Assembly (NCBI GenBank): GCA_963781495.1
Contig: CAWAFX010000002.1
Coordinates: 1,612,001 to 1,676,000, forward strand
Length of the DNA stretch: 64,000 bases
DNA from: Mayfieldus sp963781495
Lineage (GTDB): Bacteria > Actinomycetota > Thermoleophilia > Solirubrobacterales > 70-9
Direction: 5' to 3'
Made by a program: the position numbers and the translations under genes. Positions within the stretch are counted from its first letter, which is position 1. Every line of letters starts with the position of its first letter. Positions 45,007-54,279 of this stretch are shown here, one piece after another. The notes beneath the pieces are model-generated. The model made no database searches. It was not told the origin of the DNA and saw nothing but the letters and a program-made list of their open reading frames with translations.

Positions 45007-46881
45007 TCAGCTGCCGGCGAGCTCGCGGCGGGTCGCCGGCGTCCCGTCGCGGTCCAGCGGCGCCAGCGGCTTCGATACCTGACCGCCCGGGCCCTCGTGC
45101 ACCGGCAGCCGCAGCTGCAGGTTGCTGGCGCTGACGCTGAAGGTGCCGTTCGAGGCCCGCGCGTAGGGGGCATCGGCGCCGAGCAGCTGCAGGCGGGCGT
45201 GGTGGCCGGCCGCGAAGTGCCAGCCGTTGGGATGCAGCTGGAAGACCGCGGTGTGGGTCCCGGCCAGAGGCCGGTAGGTGCCGCGGGCGATGAAGCTCTC
45301 TGAGCCGTCCGGGGCGACGTCCCAGAGGCGGGCGTCGACCTGGGCGTTGGACCCGGAGGCTGCCAGGCGCGCGATCACCGTCGCCGAGCCGACCATCGTG
45401 TAGCCGCCGCCGGTCGCGCTGGGGAGGTCGTAATTGGCGGTGTTCGGCTCCGGCGCCGAGCTGGGCTCGGTGACGCAGCCGCCGTGGGCCAGGGAGGCGG
45501 GGGTCGGGTCGAGAGAGGCGGCGATCGCCAGGTTGCCGCCGGTGCCGGTGAAGGTCTGGGCCGCGGCGGAGTTGAGGCGCACCTCGCCCGGGTGCTGCCC
45601 GTTCCAGGTCCGGGAGTTGAAGGGGCCGAGCATCGTGCTGCCGCCGCAGTTCTGGGTGTAGGTCCGGACCCGCAGGTCGGGCACCTGCCCGGAGTGCTTG
45701 AGGTAGTGGGAGAAGAACTGGGCCTGCAGACCGGCGAGGTCGGGGGTGGTGCCGCTGAGCGGGGCCCGCGGATGGCCCGGGCCGGCGGCGAAGAGGATCG
45801 CGAACTCATTGTGCGGCCAGCGCGAGAGCACCTGGTTTCGGTAGCGCAGCACCTCGTCGGGCGGGAAGAGGTCGTCGAGCCAGGAGTTGTAGGCGAGGAT
45901 CGGTGCCGGCCGGCGCGGATGGCGCAGCCGCTGCTGCAGGTAGTAGGCGGAGTGGAAGTCCTGGATCTGGGTCAGCAGGTCGTGTGAGGCGGCATCGTCG
46001 TAGGGCTCGCCGGCGTTGATGCGGGCGAACCAGCCGGTGATGTCGGCGCTGGGGTCGGCCCCGACCGGCGCGTAGAAGCCGCTCGAAAGGCCAAGGTTGT
46101 AGAGCAGGGTCTGATAGCTCTGCTTCTCGACCCCGATCCGGTCGCCGTAGGCGTTCTGGAGCAGGTAGTCGAGGGTGTTGCCGTTCGGCTGCAGCGCGTT
46201 GGAGAGGTCCGACCAGCCCCACTGCGGCAGCGCGGCGGCGATCCGCATCCGCTTTCCGTGCGGGCTCCGCCAGCGGACCAGACGGCCGCTGGGAAGCTCG
46301 ACACGGTCGCGCAGCGCCGCCAGCTCGTAGCTGATGCCGCCGCCGTAGGAGACCCCGGTGACACCGATGCGGCGCGGTTTGACCAGATGCGAATCGGCCA
46401 ACATCCCAGCCAGGGTCTGGGTGTCGCGCGCCTCATAACGGACGTCGTCGAGGTGGATCCATCCCTTGGCGCAGCCGCTCGGGTCGGCTGCCCGAGATGC
46501 TGCGGTGCCGCAGGAGTTGCCGAAGCCGCGGGCCGTGTAGGACATCACCACGTAGCCCTGCAGCGCGAGGTTGGGGTCGGCGCCGGAACCGTCCTTTGTG
46601 CCGCCCCAGCCGTGGTGGAAGGCGATCAGCGGGAAGGGGCCCTTCTGCGAGGCCGGGGGGACGTAGACGTTGACGTCAAGCGGCACCCCGTCCCAGCTGT
46701 GGACCCGGTGCGCGGTGTCGCCGACACAGGCCTGGACGCCGTTTGACTGCGTCGTGCAGGGGATGCCGAGGACGCTGGAGACCGGCGCGGCGTTGGCGCT
46801 TGGCGCCGCCAGCGAGCCGATGAAAGTCATCGCCGTCGCAAACGCCAAGACCACCGCTTCCCTGCGTGCGAGCCCGCTCAA
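45007..46881 (-). CDS. Secreted CocE/NonD (X-Pro dipeptidyl-peptidase-like) hydrolase
   Basis: 624 residues with a signal peptide (1-31, ending ANAA). The alpha/beta-hydrolase core has 'FPLIAFHHGWGGTKDG', the nucleophile in GVSYGGG, and 'ILAYNSWLDDLFPPDE' with an Asp, then a beta-rich X-Pro C-domain ('YTMVGSATVIARL', 'LHPNGWHFAAGHHARLQLLG'). Catalytic triad likely Ser-Asp-His ('AAGPGHPRAP'). An extracellular acyl or peptide hydrolase; true substrate unknown. Confidence 0.88.
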   Translation of the reverse strand: MSGLARREAVVLAFATAMTFIGSLAAPSANAAPVSSVLGIPCTTQSNGVQACVGDTAHRVHSWDGVPLDVNVYVPPASQKGPFPLIAFHHGWGGTKDGSGADPNLALQGYVVMSYTARGFGNSCGTAASRAADPSGCAKGWIHLDDVRYEARDTQTLAGMLADSHLVKPRRIGVTGVSYGGGISYELAALRDRVELPSGRLVRWRSPHGKRMRIAAALPQWGWSDLSNALQPNGNTLDYLLQNAYGDRIGVEKQSYQTLLYNLGLSSGFYAPVGADPSADITGWFARINAGEPYDDAASHDLLTQIQDFHSAYYLQQRLRHPRRPAPILAYNSWLDDLFPPDEVLRYRNQVLSRWPHNEFAILFAAGPGHPRAPLSGTTPDLAGLQAQFFSHYLKHSGQVPDLRVRTYTQNCGGSTMLGPFNSRTWNGQHPGEVRLNSAAAQTFTGTGGNLAIAASLDPTPASLAHGGCVTEPSSAPEPNTANYDLPSATGGGYTMVGSATVIARLAASGSNAQVDARLWDVAPDGSESFIARGTYRPLAGTHTAVFQLHPNGWHFAAGHHARLQLLGADAPYARASNGTFSVSASNLQLRLPVHEGPGGQVSKPLAPLDRDGTPATRRELAGS

Positions 46882-47004
46882 GGGAGCGATCCTAAACCAG
46901 CTTCGCTGACATCACGTTCAGTACTTTCACTTCTGGGTAGGGTCGCCGCGCCGCGACTGAGTAAAGGGGGCGGTGGCGTCGGCGCCGCTCCTTAGATTCA
47001 TGCG

Positions 47005-48405
47005 GTGGCCCGATCCGAAGCCCGCTACATCTGCCAGCAGTGCGGCCAGGTCCAGCTCACCTGGACCGGCCGCTGCCCCGGCTGCGGCGAGTGGAACTCG
47101 CTGGTCGAGGCGCGCCAGAGCTCGGGGCCCTCGAAGGGGCGCCGCTCGGGGTCCGCTGCGGGGCGCCCGGTGCCGCTGCGCGACGTCGAGGCGCCGGCCG
47201 AGCAGCGGCTGCAGACCGGTATCGGCGAGCTCGACCGGGTGCTCGGGGGCGGCCTGGTGCCCGGATCGCTGGTCCTGCTCGGGGGCTCGCCGGGGATCGG
47301 CAAGAGCACGCTGACCGGCATGGCGCTCGCCAACCTGACCGCGAACGCCCGCGACGTCCTCTACGTCTCCGGTGAGGAGTCGGCGGCACAGGTCAAGCTG
47401 CGGGCCGAGCGGCTCGGCGAGCCGGCGCTGGCGGTCCCGGTCCTCGCCGAGGCCTCGCTGGAGCCGGTGCTGGCGACCCTGGAGGCCGAGCGCCCCGACG
47501 CCTGCGTGATCGACTCGATCCAGACCCTGCACAGCTCCGATATGAGCGGCGCCCCGGGATCGGTCGGCCAGGTGCGCGAGTCGGCCGCGGCGCTGGCCGA
47601 GGTCGCGAAGCGGCGCGGCATCGCCCTGCTTCTGGTCGGGCACGTGACCAAGGACGGCAGCCTCGCCGGCCCGCGGGTGCTCGAGCACCTCGTCGACTGC
47701 GTGCTGCGCTTCGACGGCGAGCGCGAGCGCACCTACCGCACCCTGCGGGCGCTGAAGAACCGTTTCGGCGCGACCAGCGAGGTCGGCGTCTTCGAGATGC
47801 GCGCCGGAGGCCTGACCGAGGTCGCCGATCCGTCGGCCCGCTTCGTCGACGAGGCGACGCGAGAGCCGGGGTCGGTGGTCCTGGCGGCGATGGAGGGCAG
47901 CCGCCCGGTCCTGGTCGAGGTGCAGGCGCTGGTCGCGCCCAGCGAGCTGGAATCTCCGCGCCGGGTCGCCAACGGCATCGACCGCAACCGGCTCAGCCTC
48001 GTGCTGGCGGTCCTGTCGCGCCACGCGCGGCTGCCGCTCGGCGGCGCCGACGTCTTCGTCAACGTCGCCGGCGGGGTGCGGGTCGACGAGCCCGGCGCCG
48101 ACCTCGCGGTGGCGATGGCGGTCGCCTCGGCCCAGCGCGGAGATCCGCTGCTCGCCGGGGACGGAAAGCCGCTCGCCTGCTTCGGCGAGCTGGGCCTGAC
48201 CGGCGAGCTGCGCTACGTCGGTCACCCCGACCGCCGCGTCGCTGAGGCGCGCAAGTTCGGCCTCGGTCCGGTCATCGGCCCGACCGGCGGCGAGAAGCTC
48301 GAAGGCCTCGCCGCCCACTCGAGCCTGCGGGCCGCCCTGCGCGCCGCCCTCGGCAAGCGCAAGCCGGGCGAGGACCGCGACGCCGAGCTGCGCGAAGCCG
48401 CCTAG
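47005..48405 (+). CDS. radA: DNA repair protein RadA
   Basis: 466 residues from GTG 47005, 6 nt after TAGATT (46993-46998). Zinc finger with C10, C13, C24 and C27; RecA-like ATPase with GGSPGIGKST near 93-102; the RadA-specific KNRFG at 251-255; and a C-terminal Lon-like domain ('LPLGGADVFVNVAGGVRVDEP' in part). Drives branch migration in recombination. It precedes disA by about 3.5 kb; in many bacteria the two genes are neighbours. Confidence 0.97.
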   Translation: MARSEARYICQQCGQVQLTWTGRCPGCGEWNSLVEARQSSGPSKGRRSGSAAGRPVPLRDVEAPAEQRLQTGIGELDRVLGGGLVPGSLVLLGGSPGIGKSTLTGMALANLTANARDVLYVSGEESAAQVKLRAERLGEPALAVPVLAEASLEPVLATLEAERPDACVIDSIQTLHSSDMSGAPGSVGQVRESAAALAEVAKRRGIALLLVGHVTKDGSLAGPRVLEHLVDCVLRFDGERERTYRTLRALKNRFGATSEVGVFEMRAGGLTEVADPSARFVDEATREPGSVVLAAMEGSRPVLVEVQALVAPSELESPRRVANGIDRNRLSLVLAVLSRHARLPLGGADVFVNVAGGVRVDEPGADLAVAMAVASAQRGDPLLAGDGKPLACFGELGLTGELRYVGHPDRRVAEARKFGLGPVIGPTGGEKLEGLAAHSSLRAALRAALGKRKPGEDRDAELREAA

Positions 48406-48433
48406 CCGCAAGAGGAGCGAGATACTGAGCGCG

Positions 48434-48835
48434 ATGTCGCAGGAAAACGTCGAGATCGTGCGTCGCGGCTATGACCACTTTCTCGCGACCGGAGAATTGC
48501 TCGAGGAGACGACGGACCCGGACTTCGTCTGGGACATGTCGACGTTTCGCGACTGGCCCGATCAGCAGGTCTACGAGGGGATCGACGGTGCCAGGCGCTT
48601 CATCCGCGATTGGGGCGAGACCTGGGACGACTGGAAGATCGAGGTCGAGGAATACCTGGACGCCGGCGACGACGTGCTCGTGATCCTGCGGCAGAGCGGG
48701 ACCGCGAGATCGAGCGGCCTGCGCGTCGACATGCACCTGGCCCAGCTCTGGACCGTGGTAGGTGGCAAGCAGGCGCGGATGCGGATGTACGCGAGCCCCG
48801 AGGAAGGACTCGAGGCGGCCGGGGTCGAGGACTAG
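48434..48835 (+). CDS. SnoaL/NTF2-like protein
   Basis: 133 residues, ATG 48434, 7 nt after GATACT (48421-48426). 'NVEIVRRGYDHFLATGEL', 'DFVWDMSTFRDWPDQQVYEG' and 'RFIRDWGETWDDWKIEVEEY' (in parts) are typical of actinobacterial SnoaL-like proteins. A single NTF2-fold domain. Its last 4 nt overlap the end of the opposing WS/DGAT gene. Confidence 0.82.
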   Translation: MSQENVEIVRRGYDHFLATGELLEETTDPDFVWDMSTFRDWPDQQVYEGIDGARRFIRDWGETWDDWKIEVEEYLDAGDDVLVILRQSGTARSSGLRVDMHLAQLWTVVGGKQARMRMYASPEEGLEAAGVED

Positions 48836-50208
48836 CCGCAGAGCTCGTCGAAGCTGCGCCGCAGCCCCTCGGCGAGGCGGTCGAGGCCGTGCAACACCGC
48901 CGGGTCGGTGCAGAGGCCGACCCGCATCGCTCCGTCGCAGGAGATCGCCGACACCCGCAGCGCGTGACGGTCGGCCGGCTCGGCGAACGAATAGAGCTCG
49001 CGGACCCGGCGGCCGAGCACGTAGATCGGGTCGCGGGGGCCGGGCACGTTGGACACCGCGAGGCTGAACTCGTGCGGGCTCGAGGCGAGCTTGACGCCGG
49101 CACGGCCGAGCGGGCCGAGGTGCGAGAGGCCGTGGAAGAACGAGTAAAGCGCCGCCGCATCGTGATCGGCCTTCGCGGTCTCGGCCTCGGAGGTGATCCG
49201 GGCGAGGCGGGCGTCGGGATCGCTCTGGTCGCAGGGCAGATCCAGAAAGAGGAAGGAGTCGCGGTTGGCGACGTCGTCGCCCTCGCCGGGGCGATGCAGG
49301 CTGACGGGCACCTTGACCCGCATCGGATCGAGGGGCATCCGCTCGTCCTCTAACCAGTGCCGGATCCCGCCCGCGACGGCGGCGAGCAGGAGGTCGTTGA
49401 TCGTCACGTGGGCGCCGAGCCGCTCGCGCGCCTGCTGCTCGCTGCGGTGCAGGTCGGCCAGCGGCCTGGCGACGAAGGCGACCTCGCGCTGCGCCGAGAT
49501 CTGGGCGTCGAGCGGCGAGTCGACGGGCAGCGGGCGCAGCTCGCGCCGCAGCGCCCGCGGCAGCTGCGGCAGGCTGCGCGCCGCGCCCGCGAGCCGGCGC
49601 GGACGAGTGAGCTCGCGCGCCCCGCGGCCCAGTGCCGAGCCCGCCGCCACGGCGCGGGCGGCGAGGGCAGAGCCGAGCAGCCGGCGCTGGCTTGGCTGGC
49701 GCTCGGGCAGCCAGGGCGGTCCGGGATCCTCGGCCGGCGCCTCGTCCTGGTCCCAGAGCAGCTCCGAGCCGAGCCGCAGGCAGGTCATGCCGTCGGCCAT
49801 CGCATGGTGGATGCGCCAGACGATCGCGCTCGTCCCGTCCGCCAGCGGTCCGATCAGGTCCATGTGCCAGAGCGGACGCGAATGGTCGAGGCGCTGCGCC
49901 ATCCGCTCGGAGACGAGTCCCTCCAGCCCGTCACCCGCCGGCGGCGGCGAGGCGGTGACGTGGGCGGCGACGTCGAAGCCGGGGTCGTCGACCCAGACCG
50001 GCGGCGCCAGGCCGAGCGGCGTCCGGGCAACCCGGCGCCGGGCCCGCGGAGTCCGCCAGAGCCGTGCGTCGACATGGCGCCGCAGGTCGTCGAGCTCGAT
50101 CGGACCGAAGGAGCCGGGTTCGACCAGCAGCAGCTTGCAGGTGTGCCCGGTGATCGCCGCCGACTCGAGGGCGAGGATCGCGGCGTCGTCGGGGCTCAGA
50201 CGGTCCAT
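48832..50208 (-). CDS. WS/DGAT acyltransferase, divergent copy
   Basis: 458 residues from ATG 50208. The catalytic motif is HHAMADG, so the two His and the Asp-Gly are kept. Other marks: 'LSPDDAAILALES', 'RPLWHMDLIGPLADG', 'HVTINDLLLAAVAGGIRHWL', 'AVSNVPGPRDPIYVLG'. The N-terminal LSPxDA motif is typical. Similar length to the copy at 29974-31368 but clearly divergent in sequence, so not a recent duplicate. Confidence 0.9.
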   Translation of the reverse strand: MDRLSPDDAAILALESAAITGHTCKLLLVEPGSFGPIELDDLRRHVDARLWRTPRARRRVARTPLGLAPPVWVDDPGFDVAAHVTASPPPAGDGLEGLVSERMAQRLDHSRPLWHMDLIGPLADGTSAIVWRIHHAMADGMTCLRLGSELLWDQDEAPAEDPGPPWLPERQPSQRRLLGSALAARAVAAGSALGRGARELTRPRRLAGAARSLPQLPRALRRELRPLPVDSPLDAQISAQREVAFVARPLADLHRSEQQARERLGAHVTINDLLLAAVAGGIRHWLEDERMPLDPMRVKVPVSLHRPGEGDDVANRDSFLFLDLPCDQSDPDARLARITSEAETAKADHDAAALYSFFHGLSHLGPLGRAGVKLASSPHEFSLAVSNVPGPRDPIYVLGRRVRELYSFAEPADRHALRVSAISCDGAMRVGLCTDPAVLHGLDRLAEGLRRSFDELCG

Positions 50209-50258
50209 TTGAACGTCATTTTCTTCAGCTTGGCGGACAGGGCGCCGAAGGATCCTTT

Positions 50259-51776
50259 ATGGCTGCGCAAAGCCAGAAATCCAGCCCTGTGCCGGCATCG
50301 ACGGTCGCTGCGAGCGGCGATGACACCCGCACCCTGGGGCGCTACGCCGGGCTGCTCTTCATCGCCGGCGGCGCCCTCGGCGCCCTGACCCTGCTGCTCC
50401 CGCATCCGGGCGGGTTCAACGACCCGGCGCTGTGGACCAACACCACGATCGCAGCAGCCTGCGGCGTGCTCGTGTTCGCGCTCGCCGGGCGGCTGCCGCG
50501 CTGGTCGTTCCTCGTCGCGCTCGCGCTCGGCACGGCGATGGTGACCCGCGCCGTCTACTACAGCCAAGAGCCAAACGCGTACTACTCGTTCTTCTATCTC
50601 TGGGTCGTCCTTTACTCCTTCTATTTCTACGGTCGCATCTGGGGACTGCTGCAGACGGCCTGGATCGGGGCCGCCTACGCGTGGGTGCTGGTCGCGCTGC
50701 ACAGCAGCACCGGAGTCAGCCGCTGGCTGATGGGGATCGTCTCCCTGGCGTCGGCCGGCTTGCTGCTCGACCATCTGGCGCGCCGGCTTCGCCGCCGCGA
50801 GGCTGAGGCAAACGAGCATGCGCGGGCGTTGGCGGCGGTCGGCGCGGTCGCCCGCGAGCTGGGGCTGCGAACCGCGAGCGAATCGGCGGCCCCCGCAATC
50901 TGCGAGGCGGTTACCGAGATCACGGGCGCCGCCGGCGCATCCGTCTGGCTGCCGACCCCGGACGGCAGCGGCCTCGAGGCGACCGCCGCCACCGATCCCG
51001 ACGCGGTCGGAATCAGGGTCAGCCTCATCGGACAGCCGTCGGGGACGATCCGCGCCTTCAACACGCGCCAGACGTTCTTCGTCTCCGATGCCGCCGATAG
51101 CTCCGAGCTCGACCCGCGCGTGACCGACAAATTCGGTGCGGCGTCGGTGCTCTTCACGCCGATCCTTCGCGACGAGATCCCGATCGGCGTCCTCGCGCTC
51201 TACTGGAAGGAGCCGATCGACGCAATACGGAAGCCGATCGAGCAGGTGGTCGAGCTGCTGGCCGCGGAGGCCGCGATCGCGATCGAGCGCAGCGAGATGC
51301 TTACCCAGCTCGAGCACGCGGCCCGCACCGACGATCTCACCGGCCTGCCCAACCGCCGCGCCTGGGAAGAGCACCTCGACCGCGAGCTGGCCCGCTCAGC
51401 GCGACTCGGCGCGCCCCTCTCGGTGGCGATGCTCGACCTCGACCACTTCAAGCAATACAACGACCGCCTCGGCCATCAAGCCGGCGATCGCTTCCTCAAG
51501 GAGGCCGCGGCCTCCTGGCAGGCACGTACCCGCGAGACGGATCTCATCGCCCGTTACGGCGGCGAGGAGTTCGCGGTCGCGCTGCTGGACTGCGGGATCG
51601 AGCAGGCGACGGAGCTGCTGGAAGAGCTGCGCGGGCAGACCCCCGAGGGGGCCAGCTGCTCGGTCGGGCTCGCGCAGTGGGATGGCCGCGAAAGCGGGGC
51701 GCAGCTGGTCGAGCGCGCCGACACCGCCCTGTACGAGGCAAAACGCGGCGGGCGGGACCGGCTGGTCACCGGCTAG
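50259..51776 (+). CDS. Membrane GAF-GGDEF diguanylate cyclase
   Basis: 505 residues. N-terminal membrane part (about six helices, residues 28-180), a charged coil, a GAF domain ('AVARELGLRTASESAAPAIC' to 'IPIGVLALYW'), then GGDEF domain with 'DLTGLPNRRAWEEHLDREL' and the active GGEEF variant in RYGGEEFAV. An apparently active c-di-GMP synthase with a membrane and a soluble input domain. It is separate from the first cyclase at 7077-8141, which lacks GAF. Confidence 0.92.
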   Translation: MAAQSQKSSPVPASTVAASGDDTRTLGRYAGLLFIAGGALGALTLLLPHPGGFNDPALWTNTTIAAACGVLVFALAGRLPRWSFLVALALGTAMVTRAVYYSQEPNAYYSFFYLWVVLYSFYFYGRIWGLLQTAWIGAAYAWVLVALHSSTGVSRWLMGIVSLASAGLLLDHLARRLRRREAEANEHARALAAVGAVARELGLRTASESAAPAICEAVTEITGAAGASVWLPTPDGSGLEATAATDPDAVGIRVSLIGQPSGTIRAFNTRQTFFVSDAADSSELDPRVTDKFGAASVLFTPILRDEIPIGVLALYWKEPIDAIRKPIEQVVELLAAEAAIAIERSEMLTQLEHAARTDDLTGLPNRRAWEEHLDRELARSARLGAPLSVAMLDLDHFKQYNDRLGHQAGDRFLKEAAASWQARTRETDLIARYGGEEFAVALLDCGIEQATELLEELRGQTPEGASCSVGLAQWDGRESGAQLVERADTALYEAKRGGRDRLVTG

Positions 51777-51801
51777 ACCTTCACCAGGCCCTGAGGCCGA
51801 C

Positions 51802-51828
51802 TTGACAAGGCGTATTCCGAGCTATCCA
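51802..51828 (+). promoter_or_regulatory. Possible disA promoter
   Basis: TTGACA at 51802-51807 and TATCCA at 51823-51828, 15 nt apart, which is shorter than optimal. A leader of about 45 nt would precede ATG 51881. Confidence 0.35.
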
Positions 51829-51880
51829 CACAGGAATCGGGAAGGCGCATTTGCAGGGGCTCTCTGCCATCATCGCTGGC

Positions 51881-52993
51881 ATGGCGTCGTTGTCCGGGGA
51901 TGAGCTGCAGGAGCTGTCTGACCGGCAAGATCCCCGACTGGTAAGGGCCCTGGACATGGTGGCGCCCGGCTCCCCACTGCGCGAGGGAATCGACAACATC
52001 ATTCATTCGCGCACCGGCGGACTGCTGGTGATCGGCGATCCCGAGGACATCTCGTTCCTGTTCTCGTGGGGGATCAAGCTCGACGTCGACTACTCGCCGG
52101 CGCTGCTGTACCAGGTGGCGAAAATGGACGGGGCGATCATCCTCAACCCCGAGGCGACGAGGATCGCCTTCGCCAACGTCCACCTGATGCCCGACCCGAC
52201 GATCTCCTCCTCGGAGACGGGGACCAGGCACCGCACCGCCGAGCGGGTCTCGAAGCAGACCAAGGCGCTGGCGATCGCGATCTCACAGCGCCGCGACGTC
52301 GTCACGCTCTACGTGGACGGCTTCAAGTACATCCTTCCCGACATCCCTGCGGTGCTGGCCAAGGCCAACCAGGGTCTGGCGACCCTCGACAAGTACCGCG
52401 CCCGCCTGGACCAGGTCTCATCGCGGCTGACGGCGCTGGAGTTCGAGGGCGGCGGCGTCCTCTACGACGTGCTCGCGGTCCTGCAGCGGGCCGAGATGGT
52501 GACCCGGATGGCGGTCGAGGTCGAGCGCTACATCGTCGAGCTCGGCACCGAGGGCAGGCTGATCGAGATGCAGCTCGAGGAGACGATGGTCGGGGTGGCC
52601 TCCGACAAGTCGGCGCTGGTGCGCGACTACAGCGTCGAGGACACCGAGGAGAACCTGCAGCAGGTGCTGGAGACGCTGGCCGCTCTGCCGCACGAGGACG
52701 TGCTCGACTTCGGCCGCCTCGCCGAGCTGCTCGGCTACGACCGCAAGATGAACACCCTCGACTTCCCGGTCTCGCCGCGCGGCTACCGCGTGCTCGGCCG
52801 CATCCCGCGCCTGCCGCGCCTGGTCGGGCAGAAGATCATCCAGGAGTTCGGCGGCCTGGAGGAGATCCTCGGCGCCCCGAACGAGCAGCTGGAGGCGATC
52901 GACGGCGTTGGCGAGACGCGGGCCAAGGACATCCGCGAAGGCATTCGCAGACTTCAGGAGGTCGACTTGGTCGACCGGTACTTGCAGAGCTGA
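51881..52993 (+). CDS. disA: Diadenylate cyclase DisA
   Basis: 370 residues from ATG 51881 (TTG 51851 also in frame). Makes c-di-AMP from two ATP and scans DNA. The DAC domain shows 'GGLLVIGDPEDISFL', 'VAKMDGAIIL', and 'TGTRHRTAERVSKQT', the RHR nucleotide motif. Middle helical spine, then a C-terminal HhH region 'QEFGGLEEILGAPNEQLEAI'. The octameric enzyme couples DNA integrity to c-di-AMP. carD follows with only 3 nt between. Confidence 0.96.
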   Translation: MASLSGDELQELSDRQDPRLVRALDMVAPGSPLREGIDNIIHSRTGGLLVIGDPEDISFLFSWGIKLDVDYSPALLYQVAKMDGAIILNPEATRIAFANVHLMPDPTISSSETGTRHRTAERVSKQTKALAIAISQRRDVVTLYVDGFKYILPDIPAVLAKANQGLATLDKYRARLDQVSSRLTALEFEGGGVLYDVLAVLQRAEMVTRMAVEVERYIVELGTEGRLIEMQLEETMVGVASDKSALVRDYSVEDTEENLQQVLETLAALPHEDVLDFGRLAELLGYDRKMNTLDFPVSPRGYRVLGRIPRLPRLVGQKIIQEFGGLEEILGAPNEQLEAIDGVGETRAKDIREGIRRLQEVDLVDRYLQS

Positions 52994-52996
52994 CGG

Positions 52997-53608
52997 ATGG
53001 GTTCCGTCACAAATGAAAAAAAGGAGGCAGCGATCCCTGCGCTAGAAGAAGAAGAAGAGGCAATCGAAGCCGGTCTCGAGGAAGAGATCGAGGTGGCTTG
53101 TGTTGATTTCGAGGAGGGCGACAAGGTCGTCTATCCCCACCACGGGGCCGGCGTTGTTCTGAAGAAGCAGACCAAGGAGCTCATGGGGTCGAAGAGGGAG
53201 TACCTCACGATCAAGATCCTCCACAACGAGCTCACGGTCATGGTTCCGTGTGAGAACGCAGGCATGGCTGGCCTGCGGCGCGTGATCGACGAAGACGACG
53301 TGAAGAAGGTCATTGGCGTTCTTACCGACGACGTTTCGGAGATGCCGAAGAACTGGAACCGGCGCTTCAAGTACAACCGCGAGAAGATCAAGACGGGCGA
53401 CGTCTTCGAGCTCGCGGAAGTGGTCCGCAATCTCGCCATCCGCGAGTGGGAGAAGGGGCTCTCAACCGGCGAGAAGCAGATGTACACGCGGGCCAAGAAG
53501 ATCCTTGCGTCCGAGTTCATGTACGCCCTCGAGAAGGACGAGGAAGGCGCCGAGGAGTACCTGGACGAGCTGTTGGAGGAGCGCTTCGCCACCAAGGCGA
53601 CCGCCTGA
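52997..53608 (+). CDS. carD: CarD family transcription regulator
   Basis: 203 residues from ATG 52997. An acidic N-terminal extension (EEEEEAIEAGLEEEIE) precedes the RNAP-beta-binding domain 'FEEGDKVVYPHHGAGVVL', then the helical DNA-binding domain 'WNRRFKYNREKIKTGD', 'VVRNLAIREWEKGLSTGEK'. CarD stabilises the open complex with the housekeeping sigma factor and is typical of actinobacteria and Thermus. The extension of about 30 acidic residues is longer than in mycobacterial CarD. Its stop lies against the start of ispD. Confidence 0.96.
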   Translation: MGSVTNEKKEAAIPALEEEEEAIEAGLEEEIEVACVDFEEGDKVVYPHHGAGVVLKKQTKELMGSKREYLTIKILHNELTVMVPCENAGMAGLRRVIDEDDVKKVIGVLTDDVSEMPKNWNRRFKYNREKIKTGDVFELAEVVRNLAIREWEKGLSTGEKQMYTRAKKILASEFMYALEKDEEGAEEYLDELLEERFATKATA

Positions 53609-54269
53609 CGCTTCAGCAGCGGCGATAGTTGCGGCCGCCGGCTCCGGAGAGAGGCTCGGAGCCGGCGGCCCCAAGGCCTTCGTGCAGCTGGCGGGACGGC
53701 CGCTGCTCGAGTGGTCGCTTGACGCCCTGGCCGGGGCCCGCCACGTGGGCGAGGTGGTGATCGCGGCTCCGCCGCAGCAGGTCGACGCGCTGGCCGGCGG
53801 CGAGCACTCGGTGGTCGCCGGCGGCGAGACACGCTCGGAGTCGGTGGCGGCGGCGCTGGAGACCGTCGACGCGGAAGTCGTCGTCGTCCACGACGCAGCG
53901 CGGCCGCTGGTCAGCTCCGAGCTGATCGACGCGGTGATCGACGACCTGCTCGACGACGCCGAGGCCGGGGCGGTGGTTGCCGCGACGCCGGTCACCGACA
54001 CGATCAAGGAGGTGGCGCGGGGCAGGCAGGTGGACCGCACCCTTGACCGCTCCAGCCTCTGGGCGGTGCAGACGCCGCAGGCATTCCGCGCCGAGGCGCT
54101 GCGCGACGCCTTCCGATCGACCAAGCTACTGGCCCAGGCGACCGACGACGCGATGCTGATCGAGCGCCTCGGCGGCCGGGTCCTGGTCCACGAGGCGCCG
54201 GTCGAGAACCTCAAGGTGACGACGCCGCTGGACCTGCGGGTCGCGGAGATGCTGCTGGCCGACCGCTAG
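53607..54269 (+). CDS. ispD: 2-C-methyl-D-erythritol 4-phosphate cytidylyltransferase; start unclear
   Basis: About 220 residues. Makes CDP-ME in the MEP isoprenoid pathway. 'AAIVAAAGSGERLGAGGPKAF' (in part), 'VVVVHDAARPLVSSELID', 'TPVTDTIKEV' and 'WAVQTPQAFRAEAL' are IspD signatures. The frame before the CTP-binding AAAGSG contains no ATG, GTG, TTG or CTG for more than 30 codons; the codon at the expected position is CCT/GAC, overlapping the carD TGA. A one-base error or an unusual coupled start must be assumed. ispF is at 56665. Confidence 0.85.
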   Translation, partial: DASAAAIVAAAGSGERLGAGGPKAFVQLAGRPLLEWSLDALAGARHVGEVVIAAPPQQVDALAGGEHSVVAGGETRSESVAAALETVDAEVVVVHDAARPLVSSELIDAVIDDLLDDAEAGAVVAATPVTDTIKEVARGRQVDRTLDRSSLWAVQTPQAFRAEALRDAFRSTKLLAQATDDAMLIERLGGRVLVHEAPVENLKVTTPLDLRVAEMLLADR

Positions 54270-54279
54270 GCTGGCCGAG

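Noticed and set aside
51822..51830. DnaA box-like CTATCCACA upstream of disA
   Set aside because: Single, one mismatch from TTATCCACA, no cluster, no dnaA/dnaN nearby; not an origin.
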